Below are positions 42,701 to 52,249 of a stretch of 58,036 nucleotides of DNA, piece by piece (position 1 is the first letter of the stretch; each line of letters starts with the position of its first letter). The notes under the pieces were generated by a model, which was given only the letters and a program-made list of their open reading frames with translations, searched no databases and had not been told where the DNA came from. This DNA comes from Clostridiales bacterium (lineage in GTDB: Bacteria > Bacillota > Clostridia > TANB77 > CAG-508): the NCBI GenBank assembly GCA_003534295.1, contig DPDV01000015.1, positions 1 through 58,036 of the forward strand, written 5' to 3'. The position numbers were made by a program, and so were the translations under genes.

Positions 42701-43081
42701 TTGGACTTAAATATATTTGAAAGAAACAATAATAATAGTAATGGTTTCATAAAGGAATTTATTAGAGATTTAAAAAATGCATTAAAAAATATGATGGATG
42801 AAGGTAAAGGTATGAATGAAAATGACAAAGTATTAGAAGAATATAACTTATATGAGAGAAGAAAGAATTTTTTAGATAACAAAAGCTGGAAAGGAAATGG
42901 CTATGCTTGGGTAATGGATGAGAATTCGGTTTGTATATCAGAAAATGGTGATGGTGGACCGTGTTCTATATTTGAGATAGATTTACCTAAAAATGCAAAA
43001 GTTGGAGAAGTTTATGAAAAAATTGATGGTAAGTATATTTATAATTTTGACATGACGGCTAAATTAAAAGAAATTAACTAG
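42701..43081 (+). CDS. Hypothetical protein with DUF3006-like C-terminus
   Basis: A 126-residue protein from TTG 42701 behind GGAGGTGAAA. The N-terminus is helical and charged. Residues 80-126 (NSVCISENGDGGPCSIFEID then LPKNAKVGEVYEKIDGKYIY) resemble DUF3006, a small domain often found near secreted nucleases and metallo-beta-lactamases. It is paired with the frameshifted nuclease gene and could have an inhibitory or folding role; that is speculative. Confidence 0.5.
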   Translation: MDLNIFERNNNNSNGFIKEFIRDLKNALKNMMDEGKGMNENDKVLEEYNLYERRKNFLDNKSWKGNGYAWVMDENSVCISENGDGGPCSIFEIDLPKNAKVGEVYEKIDGKYIYNFDMTAKLKEIN

Positions 43082-43200
43082 CACTTGCAACTTAAAGATA
43101 TTTACAAATTAATAAAAGATAAATAATATAATATATCTAGCTTTTTTATAGTGACTATGATATTATTGTAATAACTTAAAAAAGTAGGAGGAAAGATATT

Positions 43201-43578
43201 ATGGAAAAATTAATTATAAAAAAATGTTCTAAATGTGGAGCGCTGGTCGAAGTTTTAAAGGACTGTAGTTGCGATAATTGTGGTATAGTTTGCTGTGGAG
43301 AAAAAATGGAAGAAATTATTCCAAATAGCATGGATGCTGTAGCCGAAAAACATATACCAACGTATGAAAAAGTCGAAGATGAAATATTTGTAAAAGTAAA
43401 TCATGTAATGGATAAAGAGCATTATATAGAGTGGTTGGCAATGATTGCCGGTGAGAAAATATGCAAAATCAAACTATATCCAGAACAAAATGCAGAATGT
43501 AGATTTAAATATATACCAGGTTCAAAAGTATATGCTTATTGCAACAAACATGGACTATGGTCTACAGAAATTAAATAA
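43201..43578 (+). CDS. Desulfoferrodoxin-type superoxide reductase
   Basis: A 125-residue superoxide reductase. The N-terminus has a Cys-rich desulforedoxin-like part (CSKCGALVEV, DCSCDNCGIVCCGE). The catalytic Fe site has H in EKHIPTYEK, H-MDKEH in VNHVMDKEHYIEW and the C/H pair in YAYCNKHGLW. It reduces superoxide to peroxide, a feature of anaerobes. AGGAGG precedes the ATG at 43201. A tiny ORF after the stop (43594-43650, GIKDPESANPWA) is of doubtful coding value. Confidence 0.9.
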   Translation: MEKLIIKKCSKCGALVEVLKDCSCDNCGIVCCGEKMEEIIPNSMDAVAEKHIPTYEKVEDEIFVKVNHVMDKEHYIEWLAMIAGEKICKIKLYPEQNAECRFKYIPGSKVYAYCNKHGLWSTEIK

Positions 43579-43651
43579 TATGGAGTGATATAATTGTAGG
43601 ATTAATGGTAGGTATAAAAGATCCAGAATCTGCAAATCCATGGGCATAGAA

Positions 43652-43681
43652 AAAACAGATCTCGTAATGAGATCTGTTTTG
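43652..43681 (+). terminator. Rho-independent terminator
   Basis: AAACAGATCTC-GTAAT-GAGATCTGTTTT, a strong 11-bp stem with T-run, follows the superoxide reductase gene. Confidence 0.88.
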
Positions 43682-43802
43682 CCAATTAGAGAATATTTGA
43701 ATAAAATTTACTAAATTTTAACTTTTTCTAGCCTTTAAATTTAATATTTAAGTGATATAAAGAATATAATATTAATATAGAAAAAATAAAGGTAGGGAAA
43801 AA

Positions 43803-44795
43803 ATGAAAACAATTAAAATATTAATTCCAATATATAATGAGGAAGAATCACTTCTATTTTTAAGAAATAGACTAACATCTATAATAGACAAGCTAACAAA
43901 TTATAGAATTGAAGTACTGTTCATAAATGATGGAAGCAAAGATAATAGTTTAAAAATAATAGAAGGAATAAGAAAAAAAGATAATAGATTTGAATATATA
44001 TCGTTTTCAAGAAACTTTGGAAAGGAAATAGCTATAATAGCAGGATTAGACTATTCTAGGAAAAGCGATGCAGTAATAATAATGGATGCAGATTTGCAAG
44101 ATCCACCAGAACTTATACCAGAAATGATACAGGAATGGGAAAAAGGATATGACGATGTGTATGCAACAAGAAAAACAAGAGATGGAGAAACATGGCTAAA
44201 AAAATTCACATCAACTATGTACTATAAAACATTACAAAAGTTTACTAAAATACCAATACAAAAGGATACAGGAGATTTTAGATTATTAGATAAAAGATGT
44301 GTACAAGCAATGTGCAAATTAAGAGAAACAGGAAGATGCTCAAAAAGTATTTTTAGTTGGATAGGATATAACAAAAAGGCAATATATTTTGATAGGGACA
44401 AAAGAATAGCAGGAGTAACAAAATGGAATTATAAAAAATTAATAGACCTAGCAATAGATGGAATAACATCACTTTCTATTTCACCATTAAGATGGCCAAT
44501 ATATATATCATTTATTACATTTGCATCTTGGCTAATTAATCTAATATATGTTATTATTAAACAAACAATAGAACCATATCAAATAATTATTTCATTAATA
44601 CTCTTCTTTATGGGCATACAATTTGCATTAATTGGAATATTAGGTGAATATATAGGAAGAACATTTAATCAAACAAAAAATAGACCACTATATTTAATTG
44701 ATGAGATAAATGGAGAAAAATATTGGGAGAATAAAGATGAGAAAAAAGACAACAATCATTTTAATAATAATTATATTAGTTCAGATATTAATTAG
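43803..44795 (+). CDS. GT2 family glycosyltransferase (GtrB/DPM1-like)
   Basis: A 330-residue GT2 enzyme with the catalytic MDADLQDPPELIPEM motif (DxD), an N-terminal KILIPIYNEEESLLFLRNRL and VLFINDGSKDNS, and two C-terminal transmembrane helices (WPIYISFITFASWLINLIYV; IIISLILFFMGIQFALIGIL). It would charge a polyprenyl-phosphate with a sugar for the adjacent membrane transferase. The last 59 bases overlap the next gene in another frame, giving an unusual asparagine-rich tail (NHFNNNYISSD); the native stop may be upstream. Confidence 0.88.
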   Translation: MKTIKILIPIYNEEESLLFLRNRLTSIIDKLTNYRIEVLFINDGSKDNSLKIIEGIRKKDNRFEYISFSRNFGKEIAIIAGLDYSRKSDAVIIMDADLQDPPELIPEMIQEWEKGYDDVYATRKTRDGETWLKKFTSTMYYKTLQKFTKIPIQKDTGDFRLLDKRCVQAMCKLRETGRCSKSIFSWIGYNKKAIYFDRDKRIAGVTKWNYKKLIDLAIDGITSLSISPLRWPIYISFITFASWLINLIYVIIKQTIEPYQIIISLILFFMGIQFALIGILGEYIGRTFNQTKNRPLYLIDEINGEKYWENKDEKKDNNHFNNNYISSDIN

Positions 44796-46227
44796 AATTT
44801 ATTTTGGGTATCAAAAACAATACTTTCATATGGATGAAATGTACTCATATGGCCTAATGAATTATAATAAACTAAATATTGCAGATAATGAGGATTTTTT
44901 AAATAAATGGCATAATAAAGAATATTTTGAAGATTATTTAGAAGTTAACAACAATGAAATTTATAATATAAAACCTGTATATGAAAATCAAAAAAATGAT
45001 GTACATCCTCCACTGTATTATTTACTATTAAGAATATCTGCAACTTTTACAATAAACAAATTTACAAAATGGACTGGAATTTTATTAAATATAACAATAT
45101 TTATAATATCAAGTATAATGGTATATCTAATATCAAAAGAATTATTTAAAAATAAAATATATGCAGTATTGACAACATTAATTAATGGACTTACACTAAT
45201 TAGCTTAAATAGTACATTATATATAAGAATGTATGAACTATGTAATTTAAATATATTAATAATTACATTCTTACATATGAAAATATATAATAAAGAAAAA
45301 ATAAGACCAATAAATATATTTTTGATTTCTACATTTATGATTTTTGGAGGGCTAACACATTATTACTTTTTTATTTACGCATTTGTATTATATTTAATAT
45401 ATACAGTAAAATGCATAAAGCAAAAGAATTACAAAAACCTGATGATATATAATATTGGAATATTTATATCATCAGTTATTTATATACTCATATTTCCATA
45501 TGCAATATCACATATATTTTTCGGCTACAGAGGGGTAACTGTAGAAGTGGATATAATAAAAAATATAGTAGGATACTGCAAAAAGATAAATAAAGAATTC
45601 TTTAATGGGTTATTGCCATTTATAATAATTTTAACAGGAATTATAGCAATAAAACCTAAAAAGAGTGATATTAAAATGAATGGAGAAATGGTTTTACTGG
45701 TAACTCCAATTTTGATTTATTTATTAACAATAGTATTAAAAGCTCCGTATATTGAAACAAGATATATAATTCCAATATATTCATCAATGATAATTGCAAT
45801 AGCATATTGTTTAAGAGAATTTGTAAGAAAACGTGCAAGTTGCAAACATACATTATTTATAATATCAATAATATTTTTCACAATAATATACAGTCCATTT
45901 GTGAAAAATACAAAAATAGAATATATATATTCACAATATAATAATATAGCAGAAAAAATAGCAGAAAAAAACTTGCCAATAATTTATGTTTTTAATACAA
46001 AGGAAAATAGAATACTAGATGACCTATATTTATTCACATTAGTGGATAAATCAATTATAATAGATGTTGAAAATTATGATAAAATAGAAAAAACAGAAAG
46101 TAACTTCATTTTAATTTGTAATAATGGGGTAAACGAAGAAAAAATAAAGTCAACAATAAACGGAAAAATTGAATATGTGCAAAGAATGAATGCATGCAAT
46201 ATATATGAGGTGAAAATGGATGTATAA
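44737..46227 (+). CDS. PMT/ArnT-like membrane glycosyltransferase
   Basis: A 496-residue polytopic membrane protein, starting at the ATG at 44737 behind GGGAGAAT. The N-terminal QYFHMDEMYSYGLMNYNKLN and DVHPPLYYLLLRISATFTIN motifs are those of dolichyl-phosphate-mannose-type (GT39/GT83) transferases. About a dozen hydrophobic segments follow. It is translationally coupled to the GT2 gene and to the response regulator (8-base overlap, ATGTATAA). It likely transfers a polyprenyl-linked sugar to a cell-surface acceptor. Confidence 0.82.
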   Translation: MRKKTTIILIIIILVQILIRIYFGYQKQYFHMDEMYSYGLMNYNKLNIADNEDFLNKWHNKEYFEDYLEVNNNEIYNIKPVYENQKNDVHPPLYYLLLRISATFTINKFTKWTGILLNITIFIISSIMVYLISKELFKNKIYAVLTTLINGLTLISLNSTLYIRMYELCNLNILIITFLHMKIYNKEKIRPINIFLISTFMIFGGLTHYYFFIYAFVLYLIYTVKCIKQKNYKNLMIYNIGIFISSVIYILIFPYAISHIFFGYRGVTVEVDIIKNIVGYCKKINKEFFNGLLPFIIILTGIIAIKPKKSDIKMNGEMVLLVTPILIYLLTIVLKAPYIETRYIIPIYSSMIIAIAYCLREFVRKRASCKHTLFIISIIFFTIIYSPFVKNTKIEYIYSQYNNIAEKIAEKNLPIIYVFNTKENRILDDLYLFTLVDKSIIIDVENYDKIEKTESNFILICNNGVNEEKIKSTINGKIEYVQRMNACNIYEVKMDV

Positions 46228-46906
46228 TATATTAGTAGTGGATGATGATAAGGAAATAGCGGACTCAATTAAAATTTATCTAGAAGAAGAGGGTTATAAT
46301 GTATTTGAATGTTATGATGGAGAAAAAGCTATTGAAATCTTAAAGAAAAAAGATATACATTTAGTATTGTTAGATATAATGATGCCAAAAATAGATGGAA
46401 TTGCAGTGGCACGAGAAATAAGAAAAACAAATTCAGTTCCAATAATATTTATATCTGCAAAGTCACAAAGTATAGATAAAATAATCGGGTTAAATGCAGG
46501 AGCGGATGACTATATTACTAAGCCATTTGAACCGCTAGAATTAATAGCAAGAGTTAAGTCAAATATAAGAAGATATACTAAGCTTGGAAATCTTATAGAA
46601 AATGATAACATAATAATAGACGGACTAGAAATTAATGATAAAACAAAAGAAGTAATGGTTGATGGAGAAAAAATAAAGCTTACATCTATAGAATATAAAT
46701 TATTACTTTTTTTGGCAAGCAATAAAGGACAAGTATTTTCAATAAAGCAAATATATGAAAATGTTTGGAAAGAGCCATTTGACGGATATGAAAAAAAAGT
46801 AGTAGTGCATATAAGCCATATAAGAGATAAAATAGAAATAAATCCTAAAGAACCAAAATATCTAAAAGCTGTGTGGGGACTAGGGTACAAGATAGAAAAT
46901 ATATAA
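46220..46906 (+). CDS. OmpR/PhoB-family response regulator
   Basis: A 228-residue response regulator with the receiver domain (acidic pocket VVDDDKEIA, phosphoacceptor D in LVLLDIMMPKIDGIA, T/K in FISAKS and ITKPF) and a C-terminal winged-helix DNA-binding domain (SIEYKLLLFLASNKGQVFSI, KKVVVHISHIRDKIEI). It pairs with the frameshifted histidine kinase 36 bases downstream. Its cotranscription with glycosyltransferases suggests control of cell-envelope decoration. Confidence 0.94.
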   Translation: MYNILVVDDDKEIADSIKIYLEEEGYNVFECYDGEKAIEILKKKDIHLVLLDIMMPKIDGIAVAREIRKTNSVPIIFISAKSQSIDKIIGLNAGADDYITKPFEPLELIARVKSNIRRYTKLGNLIENDNIIIDGLEINDKTKEVMVDGEKIKLTSIEYKLLLFLASNKGQVFSIKQIYENVWKEPFDGYEKKVVVHISHIRDKIEINPKEPKYLKAVWGLGYKIENI

Positions 46907-46942
46907 AAATATTATTATATCTTAGGAAAGGGAAAATAAAGC

Positions 46943-48776
46943 ATGAAAAAAAGCAGAAAAAAGTCAAAAATAAATATAGCGAGACTATTATTATTCATAT
47001 CGGTAATCATATTATGGATTTTAGGAAACAATATATATTCAAATGTAAGACGATTTTCTTGGGCTGAAATTGCTAAAGCAAATTTTTTACAAACAGAATC
47101 ATATAAAAGTGCAATAACGCATGAAATAGAAACTTTGGAAGATGCTATTTACTGGAGCATATGGAATGATGAGCTAGAAAGCTACCCAGGACTTGAATAT
47201 ATAAATAGAGAAAATTCAAATATAGAGTACATAGCAGATATTACAACAAACACGGGAAAACATATAATACTTAGCAATTTAAAAACAGTAATACAGGATA
47301 AAGAACATATAAAATCAGAATTTAAAGAAAGTTTACAATATTATATTTGTAGTTTAAATTCTGTACCAGATACAAATATAGATGTGTTGCAGAAATATGG
47401 ATTTAAAGCAGACCAATCCAGATTTGAAGTATTGGATATATATGTAAAAGTAAATTTAGATAATAATGGCTATATGAAAACAATACAACAAAATTATTAT
47501 AAAGCAAATCATAATATAAAGATAAATATAATCGGAGTAGTTATATTTTCAATATTATCTATAGTACTTTTATATAAAGCAATAAAAAGCGGTATTTACA
47601 CGGATTTTTTTGATGTTAAAATACTAACGATATTAGGAATGGAAGCAATATTTGAAAAAATTAGTATAGAATTAATTTGCCTTATTTTATATGCTATTTT
47701 AGCAGAAATATTTTTTAATAGTGTAAAAAATATAAAGCAAGCTAAAGCACAAAATGAAAAAGTAGTAACCAATTTTATAGAAAAAATAAAAGAAAATTAT
47801 AAATTAATAATAATAGTGGTGGTAGTAACAATAATAGCTATGGGAATAATTTCAGCAACTACATTACACTATGGTATTGTAATATATGATGTTAAAATTA
47901 AAGCATTGGTGATTTTGATATATGTGGCAATAGTAATTATTTTCTTAAAAAATGTCTCAGAATATAATAAAATAGAAAAGAAAATAAGAAATATAGTGTC
48001 AGGAGAATATCAATCAGAAATAAAAACAGACAATAAATACCTAAAAAATATGGTCCAAGACATAAACAATATAAAAAAAGGCATAGAAAATGCAGTAAAT
48101 GAAAAGGTTAAATCAGAAAGATTAAAAACAGACTTAATAACAAATGTATCACATGACTTAAAAACTCCACTTACTTCAATAATAAATTATGCTAATCTTC
48201 TAAAAAAAGAAAATATAGAAAATGAAAATGCGCAAAAATATATAGAGATTCTAGAAAATAAATCAAAAAAATTAAAAAATTTAACAGAAGATTTAATAGA
48301 AGCATCTAAAATAAGCTCTGGAAATGAAACGGTAAATTTACAAAAATTGAATTTCGCAGAAATGATATTACAAGCAAATGGAGAATTTGCAGAAAAGTAT
48401 GAGAGTAAAGATTTAAAATTGATTAGCAAAATAGAAAAAGAGGGGATCTTTGCGCAATTAGATAGCAAAAAAATGTGGAGAGTATTAGAAAATATATACA
48501 ATAATGCATATAAACATTCTTTAGAAGGGACAAGAATATATGTAAATGTTGAGCAAAATGATAAAATAGTATTTACAATGAAAAACATATCAAAAGAAGA
48601 GTTAAACATAACACCAGAAGAGCTAATGGAACGATTTGTTAGAGGAGATAAATCTAGAACAAGTGGTGGCAATGGATTGCGGTCTTTCAATAGCTAAAGA
48701 TTTGGTGAATTTGCAAGGAGGAAAAATGCAAATAAAAATAGAAGGTGATTTGTTTACAGTAAAAATAATAATTTAA
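46943..48776 (+). pseudogene. Sensor histidine kinase, frameshifted in the ATP-binding domain
   Basis: The open frame (584 codons) ends at 48697 after SGGNGLRSFNS. One base too many (C at 48680) breaks the G2 box; removing it restores GNGLGLSIAKDLVNLQGGKM and the stop at 48776, for 610 residues. Present are several transmembrane segments (LLLFISVIILWILGNNIY; VVVVTIIAMGIISATTLHYG), HisKA VSHDLKTPLTSI, N-box YNNAYKHS and a G box. The lesion removes the last 26 residues of the HATPase core, so it is dead as read. The converging ttcA gene overlaps its 3' end by 4 bases. Confidence 0.85.
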
Positions 48777-49486
48777 AATTCTTTCCAACCGTTAATATTA
48801 GATCTTCTAATAGCACCCATAATATTTGCTCTAACGGTTGGAATTTCTATAACTAATTTAGAGATTAACTCTTTTATAGATTCCCTTTTAGAAACCCCAT
48901 CCATAGGGCATACTTTAGGCATTACTTCTATTCCTTGTCTTCTAACAAATTTACGTACTTCTTTTTCAGGTATGTAAACCATAGGTCTAATTAAAGTTAT
49001 TTTAGACCTATCCATATAGCTAGTTGGAGCAAAAGTTGACAAATTTCCAGCATATAAAAGATTCAAAAAAAATGTTTCTAAAACATCATCTTCATTATGC
49101 CCCAAAGCAATTTTGTTACAATCATGAGCGATTGCAGAAGAATTCAAAATTCCTCTACGCAAGTTGGCACATAAAGAACAAGGATTTTTTTCCTTCCTTA
49201 TATCAAAAACAATTTCTTTTATATAGCTTTTTTCCTCAATAAATTCTACACCGATTTTATCACAAACACTTTTCAAAAATTCTGAATTAAAAAATTCAAA
49301 TCCAGGATTAACACTTATTGCAACTACTTCGAACTTCTTAGGATAGAATCTTTGCAAAGCCTTTAAACCCATAAGTAAGGTAATAGAGTCTTTTCCGCCA
49401 GAAAGACCAACAGCAATTTTATCTCCTTCATTTATCATATTATAATTTTCGATTGCTTTTCTCATATAACTTAACATTTTTTGCAT
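48773..49486 (-). CDS. ttcA: TtcA-family tRNA 2-thiocytidine biosynthesis protein
   Basis: A 237-residue PP-loop ATPase: VGLSGGKDSITLLMGLKALQ (SGGxDS), then CSLCANLRRGILNS (cysteines of the Fe-S cluster) and LGHNEDDVLETFFLNLLYAG. This is the TtcA group, which forms 2-thiocytidine at tRNA position 32; substrates in E. coli include arginine tRNAs. The start is set at the ATG at 49486 behind AGGTGATTTTT. It lies beside tRNA-Arg(CCT), which has C32 in its loop. It is conserved in the chromosome and probably unrelated to the elements. Confidence 0.83.
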   Translation of the reverse strand: MQKMLSYMRKAIENYNMINEGDKIAVGLSGGKDSITLLMGLKALQRFYPKKFEVVAISVNPGFEFFNSEFLKSVCDKIGVEFIEEKSYIKEIVFDIRKEKNPCSLCANLRRGILNSSAIAHDCNKIALGHNEDDVLETFFLNLLYAGNLSTFAPTSYMDRSKITLIRPMVYIPEKEVRKFVRRQGIEVMPKVCPMDGVSKRESIKELISKLVIEIPTVRANIMGAIRRSNINGWKEF

Positions 49487-49541
49487 AAAAATCACCTATA
49501 AAATTATAGCACAAAAACACATAAAAAGTAAATGTTATACC

Positions 49542-49570
49542 TTGCCAAAACACAATTAATGGTGTAAAAT
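49542..49570 (+). promoter_or_regulatory. Promoter of tRNA-Arg
   Basis: TTGCCA (49542-49547), a 17-base spacer and TAAAAT (49565-49570) preceded by TG, with the tRNA 5' end 10 bases downstream. Confidence 0.65.
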
Positions 49571-49580
49571 AAAAATATAT

Positions 49581-49657
49581 GTGTTTGTAGCTCAGTTGGA
49601 TAGAGCGCTCCCCTCCTAAGGGAGAGGTCGGGGGTTCGATTCCCTTCAAGCACACCA
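49581..49657 (+). tRNA. tRNA-Arg, anticodon CCT
   Basis: A 77-nt tRNA including CCA. The acceptor GTGTTTG pairs with CAAGCAC (one G-U), the D-arm is GCTCAGTTGGATAGAGC, the anticodon stem CTCCC pairs with GGGAG around the loop CTCCTAA (C32, anticodon CCT), and the T-arm holds TTCGATT. It would read AGG, a codon that is rare next to AGA in this AT-rich genome. Confidence 0.95.
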
Positions 49658-49664
49658 AAGTTGA

Positions 49665-49707
49665 AAAGTCTTGTAAGTGCTGAAATATCAGTACCTTACG
49701 AGACTTT
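49665..49707 (+). terminator. Imperfect hairpin after tRNA-Arg
   Basis: AAAGTCTTGTAAGTGCTGA pairs with TCAGTACCTTACGAGACTTT; a strong T-run is absent. Its first arm shares AAAGTCTTGTAA with the hairpin at 50280-50323. Confidence 0.5.
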
Positions 49708-49766
49708 ACTGTTTCATTAGTAACAAAAATTCTATTTTCTTAATATATATAATTAGGTGGTTATAT

Positions 49767-50260
49767 ATGAGAATGTTAAGACGAGTAAATACAAAAGATA
49801 TTGTGCCGACAAATTTAAATTATACATATGAGCTAATGCAAACAAATATTAAAGCTTTAAGAAAAAGATATTCATTTTTGAATATTGGAAATATGGGGAA
49901 AAGCGTATTGGGAAAAGATATCCCGTATGTAAAAATAGGAAATGGGAATAAAGAAGTTATATATTCAGGTGGAATACATGCAAGTGAGTGGATTACATCA
50001 TTATTAATGATGAAATTTGTAGAGAATTTTTGCAAATCAGTTGTAAATAACTTTAATATATATGGACAAAGTGCAAGAAATATATTTAATCAAGCTTCAA
50101 TATATGTAGTTCCAATGGTAAACCCGGATGGAGTAGATTTAGTAACAGGAGCAATAAAAAGTAACACAAAAGAATATGAAAGTGCAAAAAAAATAGCCAA
50201 TAATTATTCAAAAATATCCTTTCCAAATGGTTGGAAAGCAAATATCAATGGTGTGGATTT
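49767..50260 (+). pseudogene. M14 carboxypeptidase-like gene, 5' part (split by an element)
   Basis: ATG 49767 lies behind AGGTGG. The N-terminal part carries the zinc ligands H71 and E74 in YSGGIHASEWITSLLMM, and PMVNPDGVDLVTGA. The native codons run to GGTGTGGATTT (50250-50260) and then enter foreign sequence (FKNFQPFCKVL, stop 50294). The rest continues at 57426. The combined product resembles gamma-D-glutamyl-diaminoacid endopeptidase-type M14 enzymes that trim peptidoglycan peptides. No signal peptide is visible. Confidence 0.85.
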
Positions 50261-50275
50261 TAAAAACTTCCAACC
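50259..50275 (+). repeat. Left terminal inverted repeat
   Basis: TTTAAAAACTTCCAACC; the complement is at 57402-57418. Confidence 0.75.
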
Positions 50276-50279
50276 GTTT

Positions 50280-50323
50280 TGCAAAGTCTTGTAACTGTTT
50301 ATATTACACGACTTTGCATTTTT
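50280..50323. terminator. Terminator at the left end of the element
   Basis: TGCAAAGTCTTGTAA ... TTACACGACTTTGCA followed by TTTTT, probably ending the recombinase transcript from the minus strand as well as read-through from the split gene. Confidence 0.65.
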
Positions 50324-52027
50324 GATTTTCATTAATTAATTCTTCAATTTTGATAAATTCATCTAGATTTTCATTAATAGAATTTAGTTTTGAAAAATTA
50401 AAATATATGTAAATATTTTTGTCTTTATCAATCTCAATTTTATTAATTAATCGATACAAATATATCTTATCAATTTTTTCTAATTTCAAAAAATTTTCTA
50501 TTAATTCATCTAATTCTTTTTCTTCTTTTGTTTGATTTTTGTTTTCAATTTTGTCTTTTGTTCCAATTAATTTCTGTTCTAATTCTTGCTTTTGTTCATT
50601 TAATTTTGTTCTTTCTAAACTTAATTTTTGTGATACTCTAACGTAGTCTTCTTCTTGTAAAATACCTCTTAATTTATCCATATACATCTTGTCTAAATTG
50701 TTATTTATATCTAATATTGCTTTATCAATTTGTTCTATTTTTTTCCTATATCCTTCTCGAATATCTGATGTTTTATTTTGATATTTTTCATAAATTGAAT
50801 AAAAAATTTCTTTGTCAGCATATATTTGACATATCTTTTTTACAACATAAATAATATTTTTTTCAAATTTCTCGTAGTTCATATTTAATGAATAACATCC
50901 ACGTTCTTTTGCATCACTACAAGTTATATATGGATGTGATTTTGCATTTCTTTTAGAGTTCTTCTTTAGAACTATTTGCAACTTTCTTTTGCAATGATAA
51001 CAGTAAAGTAATCCTCTTAATAAATAATCATATTTAAGTTTTGTGTTTGTTCCTCTTTTTTCTATGATACGTTGCACTTTTTCAAATGTATCTTTGTCAA
51101 TAATAGCTTCATGGGTATTTTCAACTCTTATATGTTCTTCTTTATCAACAGTTCTAAATTTCTTGACTTTATATGATATTATAGACCTTTTATTTTGAAC
51201 GGTATTGCCTATATAGACTTCATTTTTTAGCATATTGCATAAGGTTACTTCATTCCAATTATAGCTAGTTTTGTTTTCATGCGACTTCGCTTGCATATAG
51301 CCGTGGACACGAAATCGAAGATTTCGACCACGTATTATCTTGCACTAGTCCTGTTTTCCTATAACCTGTTGGAGATAGAAATTTATTTGAGTTTAGATAA
51401 TTTACAATTTCTACACTACCATGTCCATTTGAATACATATCAAAAATCTTTTCTACAATATCCCTTACCTGCTCATCTACAATCAATTTATTTTTTATTG
51501 TAGGATGCTTTTTGTAACCATAAGCTGAAATACTACACATATATTCTCCTTGCTTTTGCTTTTCCTTCAAAACACTTCTAATTTTCTTGGAAATATCTTT
51601 AGCATACATATCATTCATTATTGCTTTAAAAGGCGTTATATCGTTATTTGTGCTATCTATATATGTATCTATTCCATCTGTTATTGCAACATATCTAATA
51701 TTATTTTTAGGAAAATAGTCTTCCAAATAAAAACCAGTTTTAATGTAATCCCTACCAAGTCTTGATAAGTCTTTTGTAATTACCATATCAATTGTTTTAT
51801 TTTCAATATCTTGCAATAATTCATTAAATGAAGGTCTATCAAAAGTTGTACCACTTATGCCATCATCAACATATTCTTTAACTAAACATAAATTATTCTC
51901 CTTTACATATCTTTGCAAAATTTTTCTTTGATTACCGATACTTTCGCTTTCTTGCTTGTCGCCATCTTCTCTAGATAGTCTGATATACATTCCGTACTTT
52001 AAAATTTTGACTTCTTAAATCCAGCAT
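50304..52027 (-). pseudogene. Large serine recombinase, broken twice
   Basis: From the ATG at 52027 behind AGGAGG it reads MLDLRSQNFKV, but an extra base near 51998 shifts the frame out of GMYIRLSREDGDKQESES; the catalytic serine is the S of MYIRLSRED. The catalytic domain continues (DDGISGTTFDRPSFNELLQD, ITKDLSRLGRDYIKTG) to 51334. A 55-bp insertion (51279-51333) then breaks it again, and the rest (TSYNWNEVTLCNMLKNEVYI, cysteines CYHCKRKLQ, coiled coil) reads to 50304. Corrected size is about 550 residues, normal for the family. Confidence 0.88.
51279..51333. repeat. 55-bp hairpin insertion in the recombinase gene
   Basis: CGTGG (51302), CGAAATC (51310-51316), GAA, GATTTCG (51320-51326) and CCACG (51328-51332) form a stem; a GCGACTTCGC hairpin lies next to it. 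The GC content is about half, against a quarter around it. It sits exactly where the protein alignment breaks (VQDN to ENKTSYNWNEV) and is 3n+1 long. Confidence 0.6.
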
Positions 52028-52102
52028 TTAACCTCCTATCCGTAATCATCTATGCTTAAATTGTAACGTGCTCAATTAAATTTTGCAATTGTTTTAATAT
52101 AA

Positions 52103-52249
52103 TTACTTATTCTTTACTTTTATACTTTCTAAATAATCCTTAAAAACTAATCCTATCGTATCTCTAATATCTTGTTTTTCTTCTGTAAAAATGCAATATG
52201 TATTGAACTCTAATTTATTTTCTTTTGTATTATTATTATCCTCATTCAT
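52103..52249 (-). CDS. Small hypothetical ORF (48 residues) upstream of the recombinase
   Basis: MNEDNNNTKENKLEFNTYCI then FTEEKQDIRDTIGLVFKDYL; a GAAAGGA site lies 11 bases before the ATG. Proteins of this size and pattern often sit upstream of clostridial serine recombinases, but I cannot name the family. Confidence 0.45.
   Translation of the reverse strand: MNEDNNNTKENKLEFNTYCIFTEEKQDIRDTIGLVFKDYLESIKVKNK

Noticed and set aside
49440..49658. Minus-strand ORF reading GIEPPTSPLGGERSIQLSY
   Set aside because: It is the antisense translation of the tRNA-Arg gene, a well-known false ORF pattern.
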